DNA from: Nitrosarchaeum sp. | Lineage (GTDB): Archaea > Thermoproteota > Nitrososphaeria > Nitrososphaerales > Nitrosopumilaceae | Direction of reading: 5' to 3' | DNA length: 5,811 bases | Assembly (NCBI GenBank): GCA_016234975.1 | Contig: JACRND010000160.1 | Span: 1 to 5,811, forward strand | Part shown: positions 1 to 5,418 of the stretch, in pieces | Position numbering within the stretch: position 1 is the stretch's first letter | Layout: each line of letters begins with the position of its first letter | The notes under the pieces: model-generated | The model's database searches: none | What the model was told of the DNA's origin: nothing | Seen by the model: only the letters and a program-made list of their open reading frames with translations | Translations under genes and position numbers: made by a program

Positions 1-588
1 AGTTTTGAATTCGAATTCTGGAATGTATTTTTCATTTCTTGCAATTCTTATTCTGATTCCAATTAACCCCATTGCAGTTTTCACATGTGCTATATCTTCA
101 TCTACAATTACCTCTGCATGATGTCCTGCTCTTGGTAAAATTCCTGCTGTGTGTTTTTCAAATGCGGAACGATCTCCTCGTAATTTTCCTGAAATTGTTA
201 TTTGAACACCCATTGCACCGTTTTCCATGATTTGTTTCAATGTCCACATTGTAGCTCTTCTAAATGCGGTACCACGTTCTAAGTGTGATGCCATTCTATT
301 ACACATTACACTTGGTGAAAGTTCTGGTTTGTCAATTTCTACTACGGATATTTGTGGATTCTTTAATTTGAAATCTGTTGCAAGTTTATCTGTTAGTTCT
401 CTGATTCCAGAACCTTTTCTTCCAATAACTATACCTGGTCGTGTTACATGAAGTGCAACTCTTGTTCCCATAGGTGTCTTTGAAATCTCTGCATGTGAAA
501 ATCCTGCATCTTTAATTGCAATTCGTAAGTAATCTTTGAGAAGCATCATGTTGTAATTGTCTTTGATTACGTTTTTTACTGCTGACAT
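1..588 (-). CDS. rpsC: Small-subunit ribosomal protein S3 (uS3), 5' part, runs off the left edge
   Basis: Reading from ATG at 588 gives 196 codons without a stop before the window ends, so only the N-terminal part is present. uS3 sits at the mRNA entry channel of the 30S head. The type II KH domain fills about residues 17-90, with the GXXG loop G56-R57-K58-G59 inside [13 protein letters not shown]. The second domain follows, with [14 protein letters not shown] at about 133-146 and the IGIRIRI strand near 176-182, as expected of archaeal S3; the C-terminal tail is missing. The start is set by a GAGGT Shine-Dalgarno match at 598-594, five bases before ATG, lying in the last codons of L22. The L22 stop is one base upstream, which implies translational coupling. 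The last visible residues (PEFEFKT) still fit S3. Identification is firm. Confidence 0.96.
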   Translation of the reverse strand, partial: MSAVKNVIKDNYNMMLLKDYLRIAIKDAGFSHAEISKTPMGTRVALHVTRPGIVIGRKGSGIRELTDKLATDFKLKNPQISVVEIDKPELSPSVMCNRMASHLERGTAFRRATMWTLKQIMENGAMGVQITISGKLRGDRSAFEKHTAGILPRAGHHAEVIVDEDIAHVKTAMGLIGIRIRIARNEKYIPEFEFKT

Positions 589-589
589 G

Positions 590-1048
590 TTATACCTCTT
601 GTGCCACCAATTCTACATGTGTCAATACATTGTTTTTTGGAGTAGCTCTTCCCATTGCTCTTGGAATGAATCTTTTTACAATGACTCCTTTGTGTACCGT
701 TGCATTTACAATTCTTAATCTGTCTAAATCCATTCCTTTGTATTCTGCATTTGATTCCAAATTGTCTAATACTTTGATGAATTCTTTAACTGTTTTTTGT
801 GGATAACGTCCTGACATCATTCCAGGGTCTGATCTGTGTCCAACTTGATTATTGAATCTTCTAAATGCTATTGCTCTTTCTTTATTGACTACTGCTTGTA
901 AGTAATCTCGCGCTCTTTCAATTGAAAGTCCTTTTATTGCAACAGCTACCTCACGAGCATGTTTATGCGAAATATCTTTTTCTCTTAATGAAGAACGAAC
1001 ATGCTTTGTTGCATCAAAATTTTGAAATGCGTATTTGAATCTGCCCAT
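590..1048 (-). CDS. rplV: Large-subunit ribosomal protein L22 (uL22)
   Basis: This encodes 152 residues starting [12 protein letters not shown]. uL22 binds 23S rRNA and lines the polypeptide exit tunnel. The family core is visible: [23 protein letters not shown] at about 28-50 (helical core), the archaeal-type segment GRYPQK (80-85), and the C-terminal hairpin that reaches into the tunnel, [20 protein letters not shown] (about 118-137). A GTG at 1057 would add three residues (V-I-I) and overlap the S19 stop as GTGA. I prefer ATG at 1048, because archaeal L22 proteins typically begin M-x-R-(F/W) and because GTGAT at 1057-1053, a match to the 16S 3' end, lies four bases before it. The gene ends one base before S3. 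The product is certain; the start is likely. Confidence 0.95.
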   Translation of the reverse strand: MGRFKYAFQNFDATKHVRSSLREKDISHKHAREVAVAIKGLSIERARDYLQAVVNKERAIAFRRFNNQVGHRSDPGMMSGRYPQKTVKEFIKVLDNLESNAEYKGMDLDRLRIVNATVHKGVIVKRFIPRAMGRATPKNNVLTHVELVAQEV

Positions 1049-1052
1049 AATA

Positions 1053-1057
1053 ATCAC
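1053..1057 (-). promoter_or_regulatory. Shine-Dalgarno site of rplV (GTGAT)
   Basis: GTGAT on the minus strand is complementary to the archaeal 16S 3' tail (ATCACCTCC) and lies four bases before the ATG at 1048. It overlaps the TGA stop of S19, so the site doubles as part of the stop. It favours ATG 1048 over the GTG at 1057, which would itself be part of this site. Confidence 0.5.
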
Positions 1058-1449
1058 TTTAGTGGTACGTAGAGACTAGATCTTGATGCTCCAACACCTG
1101 GTGCACCATGTGAGACTCTTTTGTTTGTAATTACATATTCTCCCAGATAATGGCCAATCATTTCAGTCTTTATTAGAACTGGAGTGAATTCCTTTCCTGA
1201 GAAAACATTGACTGTAACACCTACCATGTATGGTAGAATAATTAAATCTCTAGAATGAGTCTTGATGGGATTCTTTATTTTTCCTGCTTTTGCAGATTTT
1301 ATTTCCTCAATCAATTTTCTCTTATCGTCCGTAATTCCTCTGGTAAGTGATCGTCTTTGTCTTGAATTGAATATTTGGAATAATTTCTCTAATGACATGT
1401 TGTCTAGCTCTTCTTTTGGTAATCCACGATATAGAAATTCTTTGACCAT
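1054..1449 (-). CDS. rpsS: Small-subunit ribosomal protein S19 (uS19)
   Basis: This encodes 131 residues, within the normal archaeal range. uS19 sits in the 30S head near the A-site finger contact. The archaeal N-terminal part reads EFLYRGLPKEEL (4-15), followed by FNSRQRRSLTRG (27-38), the usual basic signature. The conserved core follows: IKTHSRDLIILP (62-73), GHYLGEY (99-105) and VSHGAPGVGASRSS (112-125). The chosen start is ATG 1449, with GAGG at 1462-1459 nine bases upstream. The frame upstream is closed after six codons by a TAA. A 13-codon frame fills the gap to L23 in another register and might be a displaced N-terminal extension (see the separate entry). The stop TGA overlaps the possible GTG start of L22. 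Unusually, L2 is not located immediately upstream. Confidence 0.95.
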   Translation of the reverse strand: MVKEFLYRGLPKEELDNMSLEKLFQIFNSRQRRSLTRGITDDKRKLIEEIKSAKAGKIKNPIKTHSRDLIILPYMVGVTVNVFSGKEFTPVLIKTEMIGHYLGEYVITNKRVSHGAPGVGASRSSLYVPLK

Positions 1450-1450
1450 C

Positions 1451-1492
1451 TTATTTTTCCTCTGTTAGTGTTGATGATTTTTCATTGTCCAT
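1451..1492 (-). other. 13-codon mini reading frame between L23 and S19
   Basis: ATG at 1492 opens one base after the L23 stop, and TAA at 1453-1451 ends one base before the S19 ATG. The peptide is MDNEKSSTLTEEK. It lies in a different frame from S19: a single skipped base in the A5 run just before its stop (reading GAA-AAT-AAG-ATG) would join it in frame to S19 as an N-terminal extension. It could be a coupling peptide, a frameshifted S19 extension, a sequencing indel or chance. I cannot tell which from the sequence alone. Confidence 0.3.
1459..1462 (-). promoter_or_regulatory. Shine-Dalgarno site of rpsS (GAGG)
   Basis: GAGG on the minus strand lies nine bases upstream of ATG 1449. It supports initiation at that ATG, independent of the mini-frame that overlaps it. 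Confidence 0.5.
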
Positions 1493-1493
1493 A

Positions 1494-1760
1494 TTATAGC
1501 ATTCCTATCTTCGTGGCTAAATCTCTGGCTTTTTCTGTAGTTTCAAATTGGACAAATGCCTTCTTACCGTAAATTGTTCTTGCGGTATTTACATTAGTAA
1601 CTTTTTGATTGTATAGTGTGCCTACAGCTTCTATAATTTGTGGTTTACTTGCTGATCTATCTACAATAAAACAAATTTTACTTTCATTTTCAATCATGGC
1701 AAATGTTTTTTCAGTGATATATGGTTTCAAAATGATTTTACTTGCCTGATCTACATTCAT
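1494..1760 (-). CDS. rplW: Large-subunit ribosomal protein L23 (uL23)
   Basis: This encodes 88 residues, the usual short archaeal length. uL23 sits at the exit of the peptide tunnel and forms part of the docking site for SRP and chaperones. Family features are the ILKPYITEKT start (10-19), KICFIVDRSASKPQI (28-42), VTNVNT (54-59) and GKKAFVQF (65-72), which together match the small alpha/beta RNA-binding fold. The ATG overlaps the L4 stop as ATGA. GGTGA at 1772-1768 lies seven bases upstream and is a good Shine-Dalgarno match. The TAA stop is one base before the mini-frame that precedes S19. In most archaeal clusters the next gene would be rplB (L2); here it is S19. Confidence 0.96.
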   Translation of the reverse strand: MNVDQASKIILKPYITEKTFAMIENESKICFIVDRSASKPQIIEAVGTLYNQKVTNVNTARTIYGKKAFVQFETTEKARDLATKIGML

Positions 1761-2569
1761 CGTGTTTTCACCATTAATTCTAGATGTGTTGATTTTATTT
1801 TTGCGATTTCTTCTATTGCTGCTTTTGAGTATACTGTTAATCGGATAGGATCAGAACCTGGTGCTAAGTCTAATACGCTCAAGTCTTTAACTGCTCTTGC
1901 TTCTACTCCAGGCAGCGCACCGCATGCTTTGCTTATTTTTGATGAATCTTTTGTAACAAATAACACGCTCTTTCCGACTTTTTTACTTCTTCCTCTAAGT
2001 GAAGCCTTTCCAGTACGTGGTTTTCTTGCTTGTAATCTTTCTACATCTTTCATTAGTTTTAGATCTTCTAATACTTTAAAAATTTGACTTGCTTTTGAAA
2101 TAGATTCTATATCGTTTGTTACTATGATTGGAAATGATTCTATGCCTTCTACTTTGTGACCTCTTGATTGCACCAAATCTTTTGATGCCGTTGCAGCTAT
2201 TGCAGAACATAGTGCCAATTTGTTTTCTTTTTTATTTAATTTCTTGAAAATTACTCTATCTACAATTGGAGGATGAGCTTGTCTTCCACCTCTTACTGAT
2301 GCAACACCACCAGCTTGACCTTGTCTTCCCCCCCCACCACCTTTCATTTTTGCAATACGTGCTGTATGCTGTCCTGTTGGTGGATCGTTTGATCTTGCTA
2401 CAACATCCATGCCTGCAGTTGGATGTCTTCCTTGTGGTTGAAATTTATGAGAAGTTAGATTTGTGAATGCTTTATGAATCAATTCTGCTCTAAATGGCGT
2501 TGAAAATATTAATGGTAATTCCACTTCTCCGTCTTTAGTTCCTGTTATTGTAAATGCTGTTGTTTTCAG
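1757..2569 (-). CDS. rplD: Large-subunit ribosomal protein L4 (uL4), apparent CTG start
   Basis: uL4 binds 23S rRNA, and its long basic loop lines the exit tunnel. Read from CTG at 2569 the product has 270 residues. It begins (M)KTTAFTITGTKDGEVELP, which fits the archaeal L4 pattern M-K-x-x-x-(F/Y)-x-(L/I)-x-G. The tunnel loop spans about 41-101, with FQPQGRHPTAGMD, then the glycine-rich KGGGGGRQGQAGG and RGGRQAHPP. The rest is the globular alpha/beta domain: HKVEGIESFPIIV, ARKPRTGKASLRGR and LAPGSDPIRLTVYS. There is no ATG, GTG or TTG between the upstream in-frame stop (2623-2621) and GTG 2524, and starting at that GTG would cut off the conserved first strand. CTG overlaps the L3 stop as CTGA and has GAGGT nine bases upstream. 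An ATG lost to mutation or to a base-call error remains possible. The stop overlaps the L23 start. Confidence 0.93.
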   Translation of the reverse strand: MKTTAFTITGTKDGEVELPLIFSTPFRAELIHKAFTNLTSHKFQPQGRHPTAGMDVVARSNDPPTGQHTARIAKMKGGGGGRQGQAGGVASVRGGRQAHPPIVDRVIFKKLNKKENKLALCSAIAATASKDLVQSRGHKVEGIESFPIIVTNDIESISKASQIFKVLEDLKLMKDVERLQARKPRTGKASLRGRSKKVGKSVLFVTKDSSKISKACGALPGVEARAVKDLSVLDLAPGSDPIRLTVYSKAAIEEIAKIKSTHLELMVKTR

Positions 2570-3561
2570 TAAATTACTACCTCTAAAATATTTGGCTTGG
2601 TGATTTTTACTGGTGCGTTTCTAATTTGGCTTCTTAGTTTGATCAATCTTCTATATGTTCCTGGAACTGATCCTTTTAGAATGATGAAATCTCCTTTCAC
2701 TAAACCAAAATGTTTGTACCCTCCATCTGGGTTTATCTTTATTTGATTATTTTCTGTGTTGCCCATCATCATGATTCTTTTGTCGTATTCGGTTCTCTGA
2801 TGGAATCCCATCTGTCCTGCTCTTGGAACTGAGTACATGACATTTGATGGTGAAATTGGACCTAGTGAAGCAACTTCTCTTACTGTTTTTCTTGATTTAT
2901 GCTGTTTTTTCTTAACTCCGAATCTTTGTATGACTCCTTGCCAACCTTTGCCTTTTGTAATTGCTGCAACATCTATAGTTGCGCCTGTTTCAAAAATTTG
3001 ATCAATTTTAATTTCTTTTCCTAATAATTCTTTGACATGTGCAAATTGTTTTTTAATGTCTCCGCCACTGACCGATGCTTCAAAAATGTATGGCTTTTTT
3101 TGTTCTAATCCTGCAGCGCGTGGTGATACTGCAACTATTGCAAAAATTTCTTTGACTCTGCCCAGTATTTTTTCTGCATTTTCAACTGCCCCTTCTTTAT
3201 TTTTTAAATTAATTTCTTTTGAAATGCTTTTTGGAAATTCATCTGCATATACATCAAATTCTGCATGTAATCCATAATGATCTTTTGAATAACCTCTGAT
3301 TCCTAATATTGAAACTGGCGGGGTAACTAAAACGGTTCCAAGACTTACAAGTTGTTTTCCTGCATTTGGAGTCTTCTCACGATCATCTATGGTCACTATT
3401 TGGACACATCCTGCCTTAAAACCACAATGTGCTAAAATTTTTGGCTCATTTGAATTGCTTTTTGGCCATGACCTAATTCTCGCTTCCATACTTTTGGCAC
3501 GTCCCCTTGGATAGTATGCAGCACTTCCTCTACGTGGCTGAGCGTATTTTCTATGTCCCAT
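2566..3561 (-). CDS. rplC: Large-subunit ribosomal protein L3 (uL3)
   Basis: This encodes 331 residues, the normal archaeal length. uL3 is an early assembly protein of the 50S subunit that reaches the peptidyl-transferase centre and binds near the 3' end of 23S rRNA. The N-terminal extension MGHRKYAQPRRGSAAYYPRG is the archaeal/eukaryotic type, which fixes ATG 3561 as the start. The beta-barrel part contains VTIDDREKTPNAGKQ (about 56-70). The core signature is TKGKGWQGVIQRFG (202-215), with W207 in the finger loop, followed by PRAGQMGFHQRTEYDKRIM (246-264) and GYKHFGLVKGDFIILKGSVPG (281-301). No Shine-Dalgarno match is seen before the ATG, so it probably has a short or absent leader with its own promoter in the 95-base spacer upstream. 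It ends TGA, overlapping the L4 start. Confidence 0.97.
   Translation of the reverse strand: MGHRKYAQPRRGSAAYYPRGRAKSMEARIRSWPKSNSNEPKILAHCGFKAGCVQIVTIDDREKTPNAGKQLVSLGTVLVTPPVSILGIRGYSKDHYGLHAEFDVYADEFPKSISKEINLKNKEGAVENAEKILGRVKEIFAIVAVSPRAAGLEQKKPYIFEASVSGGDIKKQFAHVKELLGKEIKIDQIFETGATIDVAAITKGKGWQGVIQRFGVKKKQHKSRKTVREVASLGPISPSNVMYSVPRAGQMGFHQRTEYDKRIMMMGNTENNQIKINPDGGYKHFGLVKGDFIILKGSVPGTYRRLIKLRSQIRNAPVKITKPNILEVVIY
2579..2583 (-). promoter_or_regulatory. Shine-Dalgarno site of rplD (GAGGT)
   Basis: GAGGT on the minus strand, inside the last codons of L3 (L-E-V), lies nine bases upstream of the CTG at 2569. It sits about 55 bases from the next canonical start (GTG 2524), so it argues for initiation at or very near the CTG. 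Confidence 0.6.
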
Positions 3562-3588
3562 GGATAAATCGAAATCGTCTTCAACCGT

Positions 3589-3596
3589 CTAATAAA
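3589..3596 (-). promoter_or_regulatory. Possible TATA-like box of rplC (TTTATTAG)
   Basis: TTTATTAG lies 28 to 35 bases upstream of the L3 ATG, roughly the spacing of an archaeal TATA box for a leaderless transcript. No Shine-Dalgarno site precedes this gene, which fits. A second candidate is the AT-rich CATATGATTTTAGC farther upstream (3632-3619), inside the inverted repeat. Confidence 0.35.
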
Positions 3597-3608
3597 CCAT
3601 GTGGGATA

Positions 3609-3640
3609 TCGTTAACTTGCTAAAATCATATGGTTAACGA
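3609..3640. repeat. Inverted repeat TCGTTAAC-N16-GTTAACGA upstream of rplC
   Basis: TCGTTAAC (3609-3616) and its exact reverse complement GTTAACGA (3633-3640) are separated by 16 bases. Each arm also contains the palindrome GTTAAC, and their centres are 22 bases apart, about two helical turns. It lies in the spacer ahead of the ribosomal operon and frames the AT-rich CATATGATTTTAGCAA. This geometry suits a dimeric DNA-binding protein, so I propose an operator, but nothing in the window names the regulator. Confidence 0.45.
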
Positions 3641-3656
3641 ACTATTTCAATTGTGA

Positions 3657-3767
3657 CTATGGATTTATCCAATTATTTACAAAATTCCAAATAGTTATTC
3701 CGCCAATAATTATTCCCACTATGCCCAAACCAATTGCCAAAATTAAGAAATTTCTTTTTTCGACCAT
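3657..3767 (-). CDS. 36-residue single-span membrane protein
   Basis: ATG 3767 to TAG 3657 encodes 36 residues starting MVEKRNFLILAIGLG. One hydrophobic stretch, about residues 7-30, is built of I, L, G, V and A and contains GIVGIIIGGITIW. It follows a charged start (E3, K4, R5) and leads into a short tail, FVNNWINP. This is a classic single transmembrane helix; the positive residues at the N-terminus suggest that end is cytoplasmic. The gene starts nine bases after the methyltransferase stop and on the same strand, so it is probably co-transcribed. Only a weak AGG lies upstream as a ribosome site. I do not recognise the family. The amphipathic layout, and its fit into a gap that would otherwise be unusually long, make a real small protein more likely than chance. 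Confidence 0.6.
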   Translation of the reverse strand: MVEKRNFLILAIGLGIVGIIIGGITIWNFVNNWINP

Positions 3768-3776
3768 GTTTTTGTT

Positions 3777-4208
3777 TTAACCTATTTTGTATGCATTGAT
3801 TATCGATAATGTTCCTAGAAGCGCTTCTTCCAAACGTACTGTTTCAGTTGCCTGATTTGGAAAGAAGTTTAATGTTTTGGCATTTTGAACATTTTTCATT
3901 TTACCGCCCAGTATCTCATGAACTCCTTTTTCGGGTGAGCCAAAAACTACCAGAATTGGAAGATCTGAACTTAGATATTTTGCCAATTGTTCTTTTGTGG
4001 CTGTCCTTCCTTTCTTTGATGTGATGATTATGTTTCCTTGCCATTCAGTTAATAATGAAAATAGACTAGCTCTCTCTTTTACTGCAAATCCCCAGTACAC
4101 TGGTGCCTCACTTCTCTGAATTTCTTTAACTGAAAAATCAGGATATCCCGTTTTGAATTGAACAGTTACTCTCTTACCTACATTCTCTTTCCCAAAAAAT
4201 GGTATCAA
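3777..4208 (-). CDS. C-terminal half of the interrupted SPOUT methyltransferase
   Basis: The frame stays open from 4322 to the TAA at 3777, and the first possible start is TTG 4208, giving 143 residues. It carries the trefoil-knot motifs VVFGSPEKG and NFFPNQATETVRLEE near its end. That start falls inside the OB-fold-like insert, 38 codons after the TAA, and no Shine-Dalgarno match is obvious, so an independent functional protein looks unlikely. The strongly preserved sequence shows that this half was under selection until recently. Confidence 0.4.
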   Translation of the reverse strand: MIPFFGKENVGKRVTVQFKTGYPDFSVKEIQRSEAPVYWGFAVKERASLFSLLTEWQGNIIITSKKGRTATKEQLAKYLSSDLPILVVFGSPEKGVHEILGGKMKNVQNAKTLNFFPNQATETVRLEEALLGTLSIINAYKIG

Positions 4209-4322
4209 CTCATTAATTCCAACATCTACGAATCGTTTGCCTTTGACACTTACTACAACTCCTTCTCTTACATCTCCAGTGTTTATTTTTTTAGGATTTG
4301 CTGGGGTTGAGTGACTGGGAAT

Positions 4323-4589
4323 TTATAATGGTAGTAAAACACCTGCAAACTTTAACTCGTTCATTTTTGGGAAAAGTCTTCTTCGTAAAAATTGAGGTGT
4401 TTCTAAATATTTCAAAATAGTAACAAGCAAATTTCCGTCTTCTTTGTAATTGCCTTCTTGATAGACATAAATTGTATCTATTTTAAAAATTGCACAAGCT
4501 CTGGCGAGTACTGATATTTTTCTAGTCTTGTCAAGCTTTAAGGATTCATCAGATAATGCTGATTCTGGAATTGCAATAGATATTTTCAA
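4323..4589 (-). CDS. N-terminal half of the interrupted SPOUT methyltransferase
   Basis: This is the 88-residue product if translation ends at the internal TAA. It starts at TTG 4589 (MKISIAIPES); the frame is closed by TAA three codons upstream and offers no ATG. It holds the first half of the SPOUT fold, with SVLARACAIFKIDTIYVY (26-43) and YLETPQFLRRRLFP (61-74), but lacks the cofactor-binding knot, so it cannot be a methyltransferase alone. It lies 32 bases downstream of psmA on the same strand, probably in one transcript. Confidence 0.5.
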   Translation of the reverse strand: MKISIAIPESALSDESLKLDKTRKISVLARACAIFKIDTIYVYQEGNYKEDGNLLVTILKYLETPQFLRRRLFPKMNELKFAGVLLPL

Positions 4590-4621
4590 AGTAATTTAAT
4601 CCCACATGTAGTTGTAATATC

Positions 4622-5359
4622 TTATTTCTTTTCGTGAGGATATTTCTCTTTAGCAGTTTTTGCATATTTTGCTATTTGGTCATCTGATACCAATTCAAAT
4701 AAACCTGTTTTTGATTTAATTTGTGCCATTCTGATATGACTTGTCCCTTCTTTATCTTCACTTGATAGATAAATTGCTGCAGATGCTAATGATGATGCCT
4801 CCTCTAAAGATAATTCCTTTTTGTATGTTTTCTCTAGAAAATCAGTTACTTGATCTGATCCTGAACCAATTGCAATTGCATCATATGAAATGTAAGTTCC
4901 GCTTGGATCTGTCAGGTAAAGTTGAGCATTGTTATTGACTACTCCACCTAAAATTAACGCAACTCCAAAAGGTCTCACTCCAGCATATTGTGTAAACCGC
5001 TGACATTGATCAGCTAAATGTTTTGCAATTGTCTCAACATCTACTGCTTCATCATAAATCATCTTGTTACTTTGGGAAAAGAATCTTGCATTATCTACTT
5101 GGCTTCTAGCATCTGGGATGTATCCTGCAGCAGCTACCCCTACATGATCATCTATTTGAAATATTTTTTGAGCAATATCTGTTATCTGTAATTTTCTTGG
5201 TTTTTCTTCTACTGCAATTACGATCCCCTCTTTGGATTTGATTCCAACTGCAATGGTTCCTCTTCTTACCGTTTCAATGGCATATTCAACTTGGTATAGC
5301 CTACCATCTGGTGAAAATACTGTGATTGCTCTGTCGTAACCTTGTTGTGCAGGAAGCAT
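4622..5359 (-). CDS. psmA: Proteasome subunit alpha
   Basis: This encodes 245 residues, the standard archaeal length. Alpha subunits form the outer seven-membered rings of the cytosolic 20S proteasome, gate entry and dock ATPases such as PAN or Cdc48. The proteasome alpha signature is complete: YDRAITVFSPDGRLYQVEYA (8-27), followed by VRRGTIAVGIKSKEG. K65, in AQKIFQIDDHVGVAAAGY, corresponds to the pocket lysine that binds HbYX tails of activators. VRPFGVALILGG and AIAIGSGSDQ are also typical. It lacks a beta-type propeptide and N-terminal threonine nucleophile, so it is alpha and non-catalytic. No Shine-Dalgarno match precedes ATG 5359, consistent with a short leader from the TATA box near 5411-5418. 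No beta subunit lies in the window. The methyltransferase follows after 32 bases. Confidence 0.97.
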   Translation of the reverse strand: MLPAQQGYDRAITVFSPDGRLYQVEYAIETVRRGTIAVGIKSKEGIVIAVEEKPRKLQITDIAQKIFQIDDHVGVAAAGYIPDARSQVDNARFFSQSNKMIYDEAVDVETIAKHLADQCQRFTQYAGVRPFGVALILGGVVNNNAQLYLTDPSGTYISYDAIAIGSGSDQVTDFLEKTYKKELSLEEASSLASAAIYLSSEDKEGTSHIRMAQIKSKTGLFELVSDDQIAKYAKTAKEKYPHEKK

Positions 5360-5410
5360 TTGATTTCATTGCTTTGAAAGTTTAATTAAAGCGTTACTTA
5401 CCTTTGCTAA

Positions 5411-5418
5411 AATTTATA
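5411..5418 (-). promoter_or_regulatory. psmA: Likely psmA TATA box (TATAAATT)
   Basis: TATAAATT on the minus strand, 52 to 59 bases before the psmA ATG, is a near-consensus archaeal TATA box and would give a leader of roughly 25-30 bases. A second AT-rich palindrome, TTTAATTAAA (5381-5390), lies 22-31 bases before the ATG and could instead drive a leaderless transcript. Confidence 0.5.

Larger units (their letters stand above)
3777..4589 (-). pseudogene. SPOUT-class RNA methyltransferase (COG2106/MTH1 type) gene with an in-frame TAA
   Basis: The whole reading frame from TTG 4589 to TAA 3777 has 270 codons, matching the usual length of the archaeal MTH1-like (Methyltrn_RNA_3) family, but codon 89 (4325-4323) is TAA. 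Both halves are in the same frame, so no indel is involved. Before the stop is the family hallmark YLETPQFLRRRLFP (61-74), then FAGVLLPL-stop-IPSHSTP, where relatives read roughly LPPL(R/K)TPHHP. After it come an OB-fold-like insert (GDVREGVVVSVKGKRFVDVG) and the trefoil-knot region: LPILVVFGSPEKG (about 211-223) and NFFPNQATETVRLEEALLG (241-259), the cofactor-binding knot. Known members are SPOUT fold RNA methyltransferases thought to act on rRNA; the position before rplC suggests ribosome assembly, though the substrate is unknown. It could be a recent nonsense mutation, a base-call error, readthrough, or two polypeptides. The intact coding elsewhere implies a very recent event. Confidence 0.75.

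Noticed and set aside
7..18. GAATTCGAATTC, two adjacent EcoRI-type sites at the left edge, as a possible cloning junction
   Set aside because: The S3 reading frame runs through it (PEFEFKT) in good agreement with the protein, so it looks like natural coding sequence.
1055..1057. GTG at 1057 as the L22 start
   Set aside because: It adds only V-I-I before the conserved MGRF start, and the bases are better explained as the Shine-Dalgarno site plus the S19 stop.
227..4938. Plus-strand frames of about 65-81 codons opposite the ribosomal, methyltransferase and proteasome genes
   Set aside because: They are antisense shadows of well-supported minus-strand genes with low-complexity translations and no conserved motifs.
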